Assembly: GCF_013249065.1 (NCBI RefSeq)
Contig: NZ_JABRWQ010000001.1
Coordinates: 248,001-312,000, forward strand
DNA: 64,000 nucleotides
Direction: 5' to 3'
Source: Winogradskyella litoriviva
GTDB taxonomy: Bacteria; Bacteroidota; Bacteroidia; Flavobacteriales; Flavobacteriaceae
Of the stretch, positions 16,998 through 27,300 are shown one piece after another; position 1 is the stretch's first letter; each line of letters starts with the position of its first letter. The notes below the pieces were generated by a model, which saw nothing but the letters and a program-made list of their open reading frames with translations, searched no databases and was not told the DNA's origin. Position numbers and translations under genes: made by a program.

Positions 16998-18308
16998 ATG
17001 GATTCTACTAACCAAAAAATAGGAACATATCGCTATAGAATTTTAGCGCTTTTAATGTTTGCCACTACAATAAACTATTTTGATAGAAGTATTATAGGCG
17101 TAATGGCTCCAACATTAGAAAAAATGTTTGGTTGGACAAACAGTGATTATGCCAACATCATGATTGCATTTAAAATTGCTTATGCCATTGGTATGCTTTC
17201 AATGGGTGGTTTAATAGATCGTCTAGGTACAAAAAAAGGATATACCTTGTCAATTGCCATCTGGAGTGTTTTCGGAATGTTACATGCATTGGTTAGACCT
17301 GGATTTAGTGTAATTGGGTTTGCAGCTGCACGATTTGGTTTAGGATTTGGTGAAGCTGGTAACTTTCCAGCAGCCATAAAAACTACAGCCGAATGGTTTC
17401 CAAAAAAAGACAGAGCTTTTGCAACAGGTTTATTTAATGCAGCCACAAGTATTGGAGCCATTGCTGCTCCTTTTGTTGTTGGGTGGATTGTACACGAAAA
17501 CGGAAAAAACTGGCAAATTCCATTTTTAATCACAGGTGCATTAAGTGCTTTATGGGTGGTATTATGGTTTAGAATGTATAAAAAACCAGAAGTGCATCCT
17601 AAAGTAACCAAAGAGGAGTTAGCATATATTCAAAGCGATTCAGAGAATGAAAATGAAGAAAAGTTACCATGGAAGAGTGTGCTTAACAAACGTCAAACAT
17701 GGGCTTTTGGATTAGCAAAAATAACAGATGCTGTTTGGTGGTTTTACCTTTTCTGGGGAGCAAAATTTTTAGCAGCGACTTTCGATGTAAATATTAAAAA
17801 CATAGCATTACCATTCTTTGTTATTTATATTTTAGCTGATTTTGGAAGTATTTTCGGAGGATATCTTTCAGGTGCTTTAATGAGAAAAGGGTGGAGCATT
17901 AATAAGGCTAGAAAAATAACTCTTTTAATATGTGCTTTAGTTATTCTTCCTGTAAGCTTTGTAGCAATTACAGATAGCAAATGGTTAGCAATTGCACTTA
18001 TTGGTTTTGGCGCAGCTGGACATCAAGCTTGGTCTGCAAATATTTTCACATTGGTTTCAGATGTATTCCCAAGAAAGGCAACAGCTTCAGTTGTTGGTAT
18101 TGGAGGTATGATTGGTGCTGTCGCAGGAATAATAGCAGATAAAGCTTTAGGTTCTGTGCTTGATACAGCAGGAAATAGCGGTTATTTCTGGGCGTTCTTA
18201 ATTGCAGGTTCTTGCTATCTAATTATTTTAGGTTTGGTACATATATTAATGCCTAAAATGACACCGTTAGATGAGAATCTAAAGCCAATTGAAGGTGGGA
18301 ATTTATAG
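16998..18308 (+). CDS. MFS hexuronate transporter (ExuT-like)
   Basis: This 436-residue inner-membrane protein has about 12 predicted hydrophobic segments and belongs to the anion:cation symporter branch of the major facilitator superfamily. Signatures include TINYFDRSIIGVMAPTLEK at the first helix, GGLIDRLGTKKGY in the loop between helices 2 and 3, and ARFGLGFGEAGNFPAAIK. Related proteins import hexuronates with protons. Its place between uxaC and uxaB supports galacturonate as substrate. Confidence 0.9.
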   Translation: MDSTNQKIGTYRYRILALLMFATTINYFDRSIIGVMAPTLEKMFGWTNSDYANIMIAFKIAYAIGMLSMGGLIDRLGTKKGYTLSIAIWSVFGMLHALVRPGFSVIGFAAARFGLGFGEAGNFPAAIKTTAEWFPKKDRAFATGLFNAATSIGAIAAPFVVGWIVHENGKNWQIPFLITGALSALWVVLWFRMYKKPEVHPKVTKEELAYIQSDSENENEEKLPWKSVLNKRQTWAFGLAKITDAVWWFYLFWGAKFLAATFDVNIKNIALPFFVIYILADFGSIFGGYLSGALMRKGWSINKARKITLLICALVILPVSFVAITDSKWLAIALIGFGAAGHQAWSANIFTLVSDVFPRKATASVVGIGGMIGAVAGIIADKALGSVLDTAGNSGYFWAFLIAGSCYLIILGLVHILMPKMTPLDENLKPIEGGNL

Positions 18309-18323
18309 TCTTAAATGTAAGAA

Positions 18324-19769
18324 ATGAAAAATTTAAATAGAAAAAATACAGGTTTAGAAGATAAACTTCCAATCAAAATTGTTCAGTTTGGAGAAGGTAA
18401 CTTCTTAAGAGCTTTTATAGATTATGCATTTCACGAATTGAACAAATCAATCAATTATAATGCTGGAATAGCAGTTGTACAACCAATAGAAAAAGGATTG
18501 GTAGAAGTCTTAAATGCTCAAGATGGATTGTACACTCTATTTATGAAAGGTGTAAAAAAAGGTAAAGAAATTCAAGATATTGAATTAATCTCTAACATAG
18601 TAAAAGCAGTAAACCCTTATTCTAATTTTAGCGACTATTTAAGTTTAGCTAAAGAAGAATCATTAGAGTTTATAATATCTAACACAACAGAAGCTGGTAT
18701 AGCTTATGTAGCATCAGATACACCTTCAATGCAACCACCAAGTTCATTTCCAGCAAAATTAACTGTGCTTTTATACGAAAGGTTTAAGCACTTTAATGGA
18801 GATGCAAGTAAAGGATTAACCATCATACCGTGTGAACTGATTAACCATAATTCAGAAACATTAAAAGAAATTTTAGTAAAGTATATTAACTATTGGAATT
18901 TAGGCAATGACTTTAAAACTTGGCTTTTAGAAAACAATTCTTTTCATAGTACATTAGTAGATAGAATAGTACCTGGTTATCCAAAAGATGAAATAGAGAG
19001 TTATAATAATCAGTTAGACTATCAAGATAAATTAATAGTAGCAGCAGAAGCATTTTTATTATGGGTTATTGAAGGAGGAGACGAATTAAAAACGAAACTA
19101 CCATTTGATAAAACAAATTTAGATGTAAAAATTGTTGACGATATGCAACCTTATAGAACTAGAAAAGTTCGCATATTAAATGGTGCGCACACAGCAATGG
19201 TACCTTTCTCTTTACTTTACGGAAATAAAACAGTAAAACAATCTGTAGATAATGCATTTACTGGAACGTTTATTAATGAAGCCATTTTTAGTGAAATTAT
19301 TGATACTTTAAATATGGATAAAGCAGAACTAAATAGTTTTGCTGATGAAGTTTTAGACCGTTTTAGAAACCCATTCATCAAGCATCAACTTGCTGATATT
19401 GCCTTAAATTCAATTTCAAAATTTAAGGTTCGCGTTTTACCTAGTTTGTTAGAATATGAAAACACGCATAGCAAATTACCAACAAATCTAACATTTGCTT
19501 TAGCGTGCTTAATTCGTTTTTATAAAGGTACTTGGAAAGGCGAAAATTTACCAATAAATGATAGTGAAGATATTGTTTCTCATTTTTCAGAAATTTGGAA
19601 ATCTAATGATTTTAATGAGGTAGCCAAAACTAGTTTAAGCCAAGAAAAATATTGGGGAGAAGATTTAACTAAAGTCAAAAATTTAACCAATTCAGTAACT
19701 TTGGCCTTAAAAGAAATAGAAGAGAATGGTATAGAAAAAGGTTTTGAAAATTACAGTAAAACCAGTTAA
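18324..19769 (+). CDS. uxaB: tagaturonate reductase (mannitol dehydrogenase family)
   Basis: The 481-residue NAD-dependent enzyme reduces D-tagaturonate to D-altronate. It has the polyol-dehydrogenase N-terminal domain (KIVQFGEGNFLRAFIDYAF), a middle segment IIPCELINHNSETLKE and VDRIVPGYP, and the C-terminal domain with the catalytic KVRILNGAHTAMVP. Full length and cytoplasmic. It is 15 bp after the transporter and 19 bp before uxaA. The uxuB-type fructuronate reductase is a close relative, but uxaA next door favours UxaB. Confidence 0.93.
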   Translation: MKNLNRKNTGLEDKLPIKIVQFGEGNFLRAFIDYAFHELNKSINYNAGIAVVQPIEKGLVEVLNAQDGLYTLFMKGVKKGKEIQDIELISNIVKAVNPYSNFSDYLSLAKEESLEFIISNTTEAGIAYVASDTPSMQPPSSFPAKLTVLLYERFKHFNGDASKGLTIIPCELINHNSETLKEILVKYINYWNLGNDFKTWLLENNSFHSTLVDRIVPGYPKDEIESYNNQLDYQDKLIVAAEAFLLWVIEGGDELKTKLPFDKTNLDVKIVDDMQPYRTRKVRILNGAHTAMVPFSLLYGNKTVKQSVDNAFTGTFINEAIFSEIIDTLNMDKAELNSFADEVLDRFRNPFIKHQLADIALNSISKFKVRVLPSLLEYENTHSKLPTNLTFALACLIRFYKGTWKGENLPINDSEDIVSHFSEIWKSNDFNEVAKTSLSQEKYWGEDLTKVKNLTNSVTLALKEIEENGIEKGFENYSKTS

Positions 19770-19788
19770 AAGATAACCTATTATTAGG

Positions 19789-21396
19789 ATGCAAAACAAA
19801 ATAATAAAAGTAAATTCATCAGATAATGTTGCTGTGGCTTTAATAAATTTAAAGGCAGGAGAGGTTATTGCTTTTGAAGAAGAACAAATAAACATATTAT
19901 CAGACACAAAATCAAAACACAAAATTGCTTTAAATAGATTTGAGCCTGGAGATAGAATTATCATGTATGGTGTTCTTGTGGGAACAGCTAATAGCACTAT
20001 AGAAAAAGGAGATGTTTTAACTATAAAGAATGTTAAGCATCAAAGTGAAAAAGTATTTGGTAAAACAGAAACTTTTAACTGGACAGCTCCTAACGTAGAT
20101 AAGTGGAAAGATAGAACTTTTTTAGGCTATCATAGAGAAGATGGACAGGTAGGAACAGAAAATGTATGGTTGTTTTTTCCTTTAGTATTTTGTGAAAACA
20201 GAAATGTTGAAATTTTAAAAGACGTTTTTGAAAAAGAGTTATTAAAACAAAAAGTTAATCCACATCAAATGCTCTTGCGCTCATTGGTTAGTGGTAATGA
20301 AGAAACCGAAGTTGCATCAACTTCATCAGATGTTTTTAATAATATTGATGTAAAATTTATTACGCATCCAGGTGGTTGTGGTGGTATTAGACAAGATTCA
20401 GAAAGTTTAGCTAAATTACTAGCAGGCTATGTAAACAACCCTAATGTAGCAGGAGCAACTGTACTTAGTTTGGGTTGTCAAAACCTTCAAATTAATATTT
20501 TTCAGGAAGCGCTAAATAGCATTAATAAGAACTTAAGCAAACCCGTTCTAATTTATGAGCAACAACAAATGGGAACAGTTGATCAAATGCTCTCTACGAT
20601 TATTAAAGATTCTTTTGAAGCAATAAAAAAGGCGAATCAAATAGAACGTAAACCAGCACCTTTATCTAAATTAAAAATTGGATTAGAATGTGGTGGATCA
20701 GATGGTTTTTCAGGAATATCTGCCAACCCTACTTTGGGAGCTGTTTCAGACATGTTAACTGCTTTAAACGGAACAGCCATTTTAGCAGAATTCCCTGAGT
20801 TATGCGGAGTTGAACAAGAGTTAGTAAATCGTTGTGTTGATGATGAAAAAGGGGCAAAGTTTTTAAAATTAATGAAGGCCTATGAAAAATCTGTAGTAGA
20901 CGCTGGATCAGGATTTGATATGAATCCTTCACCAGGAAATATTAAAGATGGACTTATTACAGATGCTATGAAATCTGCTGGTGCAGCCAAAAAAGGTGGC
21001 ACATCACCAATTCAAGATGTTTTAGATTATGGCGAGTATATTACCAAGCCAGGTCTCAACCTGTTATGTACACCAGGAAATGATGTAGAAAGTACTACTG
21101 CTATTGTAGGTTCTGGAGCTAATATGGTTTTGTTTACTACTGGTTTAGGAACACCAACAGGAAACCCTATTGCACCAATAATTAAAGTGTCTTCGAATAC
21201 TGAACTTGCAGAAAAGATGCCTGATATTATAGATATTGAAACTGGAGCTGTGATTCGTGGTGAAAAAACCATTGAAGAAATGGCTGATGAAATGTTAGAA
21301 TTCATTATAAAAGTAGCCAGTGGAATAATTACCACAAAAGCTAAACTTTTAAATCAGAATGATTTTATCCCTTGGCGAAGAGGTGTTTCTCTTTAA
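19789..21396 (+). CDS. uxaA: altronate dehydratase
   Basis: This 535-residue enzyme dehydrates D-altronate to 2-keto-3-deoxygluconate, where the two uronate branches meet. The N-terminal SAF domain (about 1-95) precedes the UxaA catalytic domain with FLGYHREDGQVGTENVW, HPGGCGGIRQDS, LSLGCQN and LECGGSDGFSGISANP. It is the last gene of the kdu-uxa operon and is followed by a strong terminator. Length is slightly above the E. coli enzyme but normal for fused SAF-UxaA proteins. Confidence 0.95.
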   Translation: MQNKIIKVNSSDNVAVALINLKAGEVIAFEEEQINILSDTKSKHKIALNRFEPGDRIIMYGVLVGTANSTIEKGDVLTIKNVKHQSEKVFGKTETFNWTAPNVDKWKDRTFLGYHREDGQVGTENVWLFFPLVFCENRNVEILKDVFEKELLKQKVNPHQMLLRSLVSGNEETEVASTSSDVFNNIDVKFITHPGGCGGIRQDSESLAKLLAGYVNNPNVAGATVLSLGCQNLQINIFQEALNSINKNLSKPVLIYEQQQMGTVDQMLSTIIKDSFEAIKKANQIERKPAPLSKLKIGLECGGSDGFSGISANPTLGAVSDMLTALNGTAILAEFPELCGVEQELVNRCVDDEKGAKFLKLMKAYEKSVVDAGSGFDMNPSPGNIKDGLITDAMKSAGAAKKGGTSPIQDVLDYGEYITKPGLNLLCTPGNDVESTTAIVGSGANMVLFTTGLGTPTGNPIAPIIKVSSNTELAEKMPDIIDIETGAVIRGEKTIEEMADEMLEFIIKVASGIITTKAKLLNQNDFIPWRRGVSL

Positions 21397-21414
21397 AGTT
21401 AATTTATGTTATAT

Positions 21415-21446
21415 AAAACGCCAAGATTTAATCTTGGCGTTTTTAT
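21415..21446 (+). terminator. terminator of the kdu-uxa operon, between convergent genes
   Basis: Stem AAAACGCCAAGAT / ATCTTGGCGTTTT with loop TTA, then a T-rich tail. It is symmetric enough to serve the convergent LacI gene as well. Confidence 0.85.
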
Positions 21447-21471
21447 TTTATAAGTATAAGTGAGCTTAATG

Positions 21472-22506
21472 TTATTTGGTAATGTCCTTCTTTAAAGAAG
21501 ATTTCCTAATTAATAATTCAGGTGTGAGTACAACTTTTTTTTCAATTTTAGATTTATCGGTATTATTAACCTGTTCTAAAAATACGTTTGCAGCAATTTT
21601 TCCCATTTCAACAGGAGATTGATCAACGGTAGAAATTGATAGCTCCATAAATTTTGTGAAAGGCTCATTTGCAAATCCTACAATACTAATATCGTCTGGA
21701 ATTTTAATGTTATTAGCCTTTAGTTCTTGTATAGCTCCTAAAGCAGCATAATCACTAGAAGAGAAAATACCATCGGGTGGATTTTTTAAACTTAATAATT
21801 TCTTAACAGCATTTCTACCATCTTCAACTGTACTGTTAATTCTAATAACATAATCTTCATTAAACTCAATGCCTTCATCTTCTATAGCTTGTTTGTACCC
21901 AAGAAAACGATTATTAAATATTTCTAAAAGAATATTACCAGATAAATGAGCTATTTTTTTACAACCTTGCTCAATTAAATGTTTAGTAACTTTATAACCC
22001 GCTTCAAAATCATTAATTGTTACAGAGCTAACACCTTCAATATTTGCCTTTCTATCAAAAAATATCAGCGGAACTTGCTTTTTAAAAATTCTATTAAAGC
22101 TTTTATTTTTATAGACATCAACATTCGAAATAGACATTAAAACACCATCTACTTGAGCATTTAAAAGCGTGTTAATGTTTTCAATTTCAATGTTTTCATC
22201 ATTATGAGTTTGACAAATAATCACATGGTATCCATTAGCGAATAATTCTTCTTCAATACCTCTAATTACAGATGCAAAAAAATTGCTATCTATACGAGGT
22301 ACAATAACGCCTACATTATTACTCTTACCACTTTTAAGCGCTAAAGCAAGTTTGTTTTGCTCGTAATTCATTTCTTTCGCCGTTTCTAAAACAAGCTCTC
22401 TTGTTTTTTTGCTAATTTTAGGACTATTATTTAAAGCTCTAGAAACAGTAGCAGCAGTTATTTCTAACTTTTTGGCTATATCGTAAATAGTAGTTTTCTT
22501 ACCCAT
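21472..22506 (-). CDS. LacI-family regulator of the pectin/uronate regulon
   Basis: The protein has an N-terminal helix-turn-helix (TIYDIAKKLEITAATVSRALN) and a sugar-binding effector domain (NNVGVIVPRIDSNFFASVIRG onward). Starting at ATG 22506 (MGKKTTIYDIAKK) gives 344 residues; an upstream TTG at 22560 adds 18 residues before the DNA-binding domain and is unlikely. It lies between the convergent kdu-uxa operon and the divergent GH28-SusC-SusD operon. A palindrome in its own leader predicts autoregulation. The likely effector is a uronate or KDG-like intermediate (inference, by analogy with uronate-responsive LacI regulators). Confidence 0.9.
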   Translation of the reverse strand: MGKKTTIYDIAKKLEITAATVSRALNNSPKISKKTRELVLETAKEMNYEQNKLALALKSGKSNNVGVIVPRIDSNFFASVIRGIEEELFANGYHVIICQTHNDENIEIENINTLLNAQVDGVLMSISNVDVYKNKSFNRIFKKQVPLIFFDRKANIEGVSSVTINDFEAGYKVTKHLIEQGCKKIAHLSGNILLEIFNNRFLGYKQAIEDEGIEFNEDYVIRINSTVEDGRNAVKKLLSLKNPPDGIFSSSDYAALGAIQELKANNIKIPDDISIVGFANEPFTKFMELSISTVDQSPVEMGKIAANVFLEQVNNTDKSKIEKKVVLTPELLIRKSSLKKDITK

Positions 22507-22569
22507 CAATTGTGTGATATTGTTTAAAGTTGTATTGTAAAAATAAGACTTTAATAACAAAAATCTAAG

Positions 22570-22583
22570 TGTTATCGATTACA
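22570..22583. promoter_or_regulatory. operator at the LacI gene's own promoter
   Basis: TGTTATCGATTACA differs by one base from the perfect palindrome at 13894-13907. On the minus strand a -7-like TAATATTG overlaps its first two bases, so binding would repress the LacI gene. Start codon is about 65 bp downstream. Confidence 0.65.
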
Positions 22584-22682
22584 ATATTAAAAAATAATCA
22601 AGGACATAAACACCATTACATAGATTCAGCATTAATAATATGTGATTTATTAACATAAAATTAAGGAAAACAATGAAAACAC

Positions 22683-22727
22683 TTGTTTGTTCAAAGATAA
22701 TTTATTATTTTCGTGCAATCGATTACA
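22683..22727 (+). promoter_or_regulatory. promoter and operator of the GH28-susC-susD operon
   Basis: A -33 TTG (22683-22685) is followed after 20 bp by the -7-like TATTTTCG (22706-22713). Directly abutting it is TGCAATCGATTACA (22714-22727), one base away from the palindrome at the kduI promoter. The layout (operator starting right after the -7 box) is the same as at kduI. Confidence 0.7.
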
Positions 22728-22790
22728 TTTTACAGAATACATGTTTATCCGGAGATTTTTATTAAATGTGCTTTTATTAAATAAATTTTT

Positions 22791-24269
22791 ATGAAAAACA
22801 TAAAAAAAGCAGTTAGAGTTTTTAATAAACAAATTGGTCTTAAAAGGTTGGTTTATCTTATGGCCTTACCTGTTGTTTTTATTGCATGTAAAATAGAGGT
22901 TAGCGAAGAAGTTGCAAATGTAACCGACAAAAATTCTCCTTGGCAATTAATGCGTCAAATAGTTGATAATTTAAAAGAGCCAACCTTTCAAGATATATCT
23001 TATAACATAGTTGACTTCGGAGCAATCGCAGATGGTGTTACAAATAATTCTGATGCGTTTAGTAAAGCAATAGAGAAGTGTTATGAAATGGGAGGAGGAA
23101 AAGTTATTGTACCTTCTGGTAAATTCTATACAGGACCAATTCATTTAAAAAGCAACATTAATCTTTTCCTAGAAAAAGGATCAGTAATAGTATTTAGTAC
23201 TAACCCTTCAGATTATTATCCATTGGTGCATACTTCATACGAAGGAATGGAATTAATGAATTATTCACCTTTAATTTATGCTTATCAAGCAAATAATATT
23301 GCTGTAACAGGAGACGGTGTGTTAAATGGTCAAGCTAGTAATGAGAATTGGTGGCCTTGGAGCATGGGAAATAAATATGGTTGGAAAGAAGGAATGCCAT
23401 CACAAAGAGATAGTTTAAACCTTCCTAGATTAATGAAATTTGGAGAAAACGGAAGTCCTCTAAACAAAAGGGTTTTTGGAGATAATCATTATTTAAGACC
23501 AACATTTATTGAGCCTTTTAATTGTTCAAATGTATTAATTAAAGGCGTAAAAATTATTAACGCTCCTTTTTGGGTTATACATCCTATAAAATCTAAAAAT
23601 GTTATTGTAGATGGCGTTACGATAGATTCTCATGGTCCAAATAATGACGGTTGCAATCCAGAGTATTCTAAAAACATATTAATTAAGAATTGCACTTTTA
23701 ATACAGGTGATGATTGCATAGCTATAAAAGCAGGTAGAGATGGAGAAGGCAGAAGAGTAGCTATAAAAAGTGAGAATATAGTAGTGCAAAACTGTAAAAT
23801 GATTGATGGTCATGGAGGTGTTGTAATAGGCAGTGAAATGTCCGCTGGTGTATCTAATGTTTTTGTAGATAATTGTACGATGGATAGTCCAAATTTAGAC
23901 AGAGCAATCAGAATTAAAACAAATTCTAGAAGAGGAGGTACTGTAGATGGCGTTTATGTAAGAAATATAGAAGTAGGTCAGGTTAAAGAAGCGGTTTTAA
24001 AAATTAACATGTTTTATGGGATTTATAGTAACCAAACAGGAACCTTTATTCCTGAAGTTAGAAATATACTGTTAGAAAATATTAACGTTAAAAATGGAGG
24101 TGAATTTGGAATTTTAGCAAGAGGTTATGTGGAGTCTCCAATACAAAATGTAACACTAAAAAATGTGGTAATAGCAAAAGCTAAAAAAGAAATCTCTATA
24201 GAAAATGTTGCAAACATTAAATTAGTAAATACAAAAATTAATGGATTGCCTGTTGAAGAAATAAAATGA
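22791..24269 (+). CDS. GH28 polygalacturonase-type lipoprotein
   Basis: The 492-residue protein is a right-handed beta-helix glycoside hydrolase of family 28, which hydrolyses alpha-1,4-galacturonosyl bonds. A lipobox FIAC places the lipidated Cys at residue 33 after a longer than usual basic N-region. The active-site motifs are intact: GPNNDGCNPE, NTGDDCIAIKAG, DGHGGVVIGSE and RAIRIKTN. A pectate-lyase-like N-terminal segment (VDFGAIADGVTNNSDAF) starts the helix. It opens the operon with susC and susD and is governed by the operator at 22714-22727. Exo versus endo action cannot be told. Confidence 0.92.
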   Translation: MKNIKKAVRVFNKQIGLKRLVYLMALPVVFIACKIEVSEEVANVTDKNSPWQLMRQIVDNLKEPTFQDISYNIVDFGAIADGVTNNSDAFSKAIEKCYEMGGGKVIVPSGKFYTGPIHLKSNINLFLEKGSVIVFSTNPSDYYPLVHTSYEGMELMNYSPLIYAYQANNIAVTGDGVLNGQASNENWWPWSMGNKYGWKEGMPSQRDSLNLPRLMKFGENGSPLNKRVFGDNHYLRPTFIEPFNCSNVLIKGVKIINAPFWVIHPIKSKNVIVDGVTIDSHGPNNDGCNPEYSKNILIKNCTFNTGDDCIAIKAGRDGEGRRVAIKSENIVVQNCKMIDGHGGVVIGSEMSAGVSNVFVDNCTMDSPNLDRAIRIKTNSRRGGTVDGVYVRNIEVGQVKEAVLKINMFYGIYSNQTGTFIPEVRNILLENINVKNGGEFGILARGYVESPIQNVTLKNVVIAKAKKEISIENVANIKLVNTKINGLPVEEIK

Positions 24270-24312
24270 ATAATAAATAAACAATAACTAATCTGAATTA
24301 AACAATTAAATT

Positions 24313-27300
24313 ATGAACATCAAACTTTTATTTAGAAAATCACTAAAATTGTGTTGCACAATTTTCCTTTTTCTGAGCGTGCTCATGGGTAATGAAATGT
24401 ATGCTCAAGAAAGAAGTACTCCTGTAAGCGGTACTATTATTGATGAAACTGGATTGCCAATTCCTGGTGTAAACATTTTAGAAAAAGGCACTAGTAATGG
24501 AACAACCACAGATTTTGACGGTAAGTTCTCTTTTATGGTTACTAATTCAGATGCTGTATTAGTTATTAGTTATGTAGGCTTCGCAAGTCAGGAAATTAAT
24601 GTAGGAGAAAGTAATGTCATTAATATTACACTTAAAGAAAGTTCAGAATCATTAGACGAAGTAGTAGTGGTTGGTTACGGAACTGTTAAAAAATCAGATC
24701 TTACAGGATCTGTTAGCTCTATTAGTGCATCTGATGTAACAGAAAAAAATGTTACTAGCCCGTTAGAGGCCATTCAAGGTAATATACCTGGTGTGCAAAT
24801 TTCTTCATCTTCTGGTCGTATAGGAGATGGTTTTGATATTACAATTAGAGGTAATAACTCATTATTGAGTGAAACAAAACCATTATTTGTAGTAGATGGT
24901 GTGCCAACAGATGATATTTCTTTTTTGAATCCTCAAGATATAGATAGAATAGATGTTTTAAAAGATGCATCATCTGCTGCAATTTATGGTTCAAGAGGTG
25001 CAAGTGGTGTAATAATTGTTTCAACTAAAAGTGGTAAATCTGCTAAATCTGGTTTAAATATTTCTTATGAAACTTCTTTTGGTACAAAAGAAGTAGCAAG
25101 ATTACCAGAAATGATGGATGGATCAAAATGGTGGTACTATCACCAATCTGCTTATTTCGCAACAACTAATGGAGGAGATGCATCAACAACAACTGCAGAT
25201 ATGTTAGCAGCTTCTGTTGTAGGTACTGCCAACACTGTGCTTTTAGAAAGAGCTACAAATAATGATACGTTTGATTGGTATGACGCTGTGCTTCAAAGTG
25301 GAACACAACAAAATAACTATTTAAGTATTAACGGAAGGGCAGATAATGGATTATCATATAATTTAGGTTTAGGGTTGCAAAGCGAAACAGGTAATGTACC
25401 AAATGAATCCATTGATAAATACACATTTAAAGTAGGTGTAAACCATAAAATAAATAAGAAATTTTCAACAGGAGCTAATATTACAGTTGCTCGCACTGAT
25501 GAACAATTAGGTAGTGATGTTGCAATGCGAGAAGCCTTTAGATTAAACCCTTTCCTAACGCCTTGGAAAATAGATGAAAATGGCAACGAACTTGTTGGTG
25601 AATACCAAGATCAACCTGGTAAATTAAGATATCCTGATGGGTCTTATGCAATCAATAAAACAAGTACATTTAATCCATTATTAGAAATTGCCAATTCATC
25701 AAATGAAATTAAAAGATGGAGAACTTTTGGAAACTTGTATTTAGAATATAAACCTTTAGAATGGTTAACACTAAAGACTACTTATTCAGGAAATTATAAT
25801 AATACTAGACAAGGCAAATTTTCAGGAGCTTTAACAAATGCAGGTATAAGTAATGAAAATCTTCCTTTGTCATCACTTACTAAAAGTGAGAATTATAACT
25901 ATACTTGGGATAACCAATTTAATATAAATTACACTTTAAATGAAGATCACATTTTTAACTTTTTAGGATTACAAAGTCTGTACTCTAATGTTACAGAAAG
26001 CTCTTTTTTAAGTTCAAGACAGCAACCTTTTGAAACAGGATTCTATAACATTGGATCTGGTGAATCTGGAACATTTAATTTAGGTTCTAACTATATTAAA
26101 AAGACTTTAAACTCTTATGCAGTTCGTTTAAATTACGCATATAAAGATAAATACTTGGTTACTGCATCTAACAGATGGGATGGGTCATCTGTGTTATCAG
26201 CAGGTAATAAATGGGAATCTTTTCCATCGGTTGCATTAGCATGGAAAGCTAGTGAAGAATCTTTTTTAGCAGATAATGAAACTATTTCTAATTTAAAAGC
26301 ACGAGTAAGTGTTGGGTATACAGGTAACGATAATGTAGATGCGTATTCAACTCTTAATGCTCTAAATCAACAATTATATTACGATTTTGATGGTACTTCT
26401 GCCAATGGATGGTTAGCAGAAACTTTAGCAAATAGTGAATTAACTTGGGAAAAAACTAGAGAATTTAATGTTGGTATAGACTTTGGGTTATTTAAAAATA
26501 GAATCACTGGTAGTTTAGATGTTTATGATAGATTGTCTGAAGATCTTATTTATGCACAAGCTCTACCTTTAGAGTCAGGATGGAAATCAACTTTTGCAAA
26601 CGTTGGTTCTGTTAGTAATAAAGGGGTTGAACTACTTTTAACTACAAGAAATATTCAAACTGATAATTTAACTTGGAGTACTACATTTACTTTTACAAAA
26701 AACACTAATAAATTAGAATCTATTTATGGGCAAAGTGAAGTTTCAGATATAGGTAATAATCTTCATTTAGGAGAATCGTTAAATTCTTATTATAATTACG
26801 TGTTTGACGGTATTTGGCAAGCTGATGAAGCAGATGAAGCTGCCTCTTATGGGCAATCTGAGGGCCAAGCAAAAGTAAAAGATTTAAATGGCGATGGCGT
26901 AATTGACGCTAATAATGATAGAACTATATTAGGTAATTCTGATCCAGATTGGTCTGGAAGTTTCAATTCTAATTTAAAATACAAAAATTTTGACCTTACT
27001 ATTTCTGCATTCACTAATCAAGGTGTGTTTGCTTATAGTGAATTCCACCAAAATTTCACTGATGTAAGAGATAGAGGTCGTCAAAAATTAGATATTGCAG
27101 ATTGGTATATTCCAGCAAATGCTGCAGGTATTCCTGCTCAAGCATCAAACTCTTATCCTCAACCGCGTAATGCAGGAACTTACTGGAGAAATGACAGAGT
27201 TGGTTATTATAGAGATGCATCATTTATTAAAGTAAAAAATATAGCTTTAGGTTATACTTTAAGTGATGATGTTGTAGATAAACTAAAAATTAAGAGTTGT

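Noticed and set aside
17180..17611. 143-codon minus-strand frame inside the MFS gene
   Set aside because: Antisense shadow of a clearly recognised transporter; no domain in its own translation.
22507..22560. TTG-initiated extension of the LacI gene
   Set aside because: It adds 18 residues before the helix-turn-helix, unlike the family, while MGKKTTIYDIAKK from ATG 22506 is a standard start.
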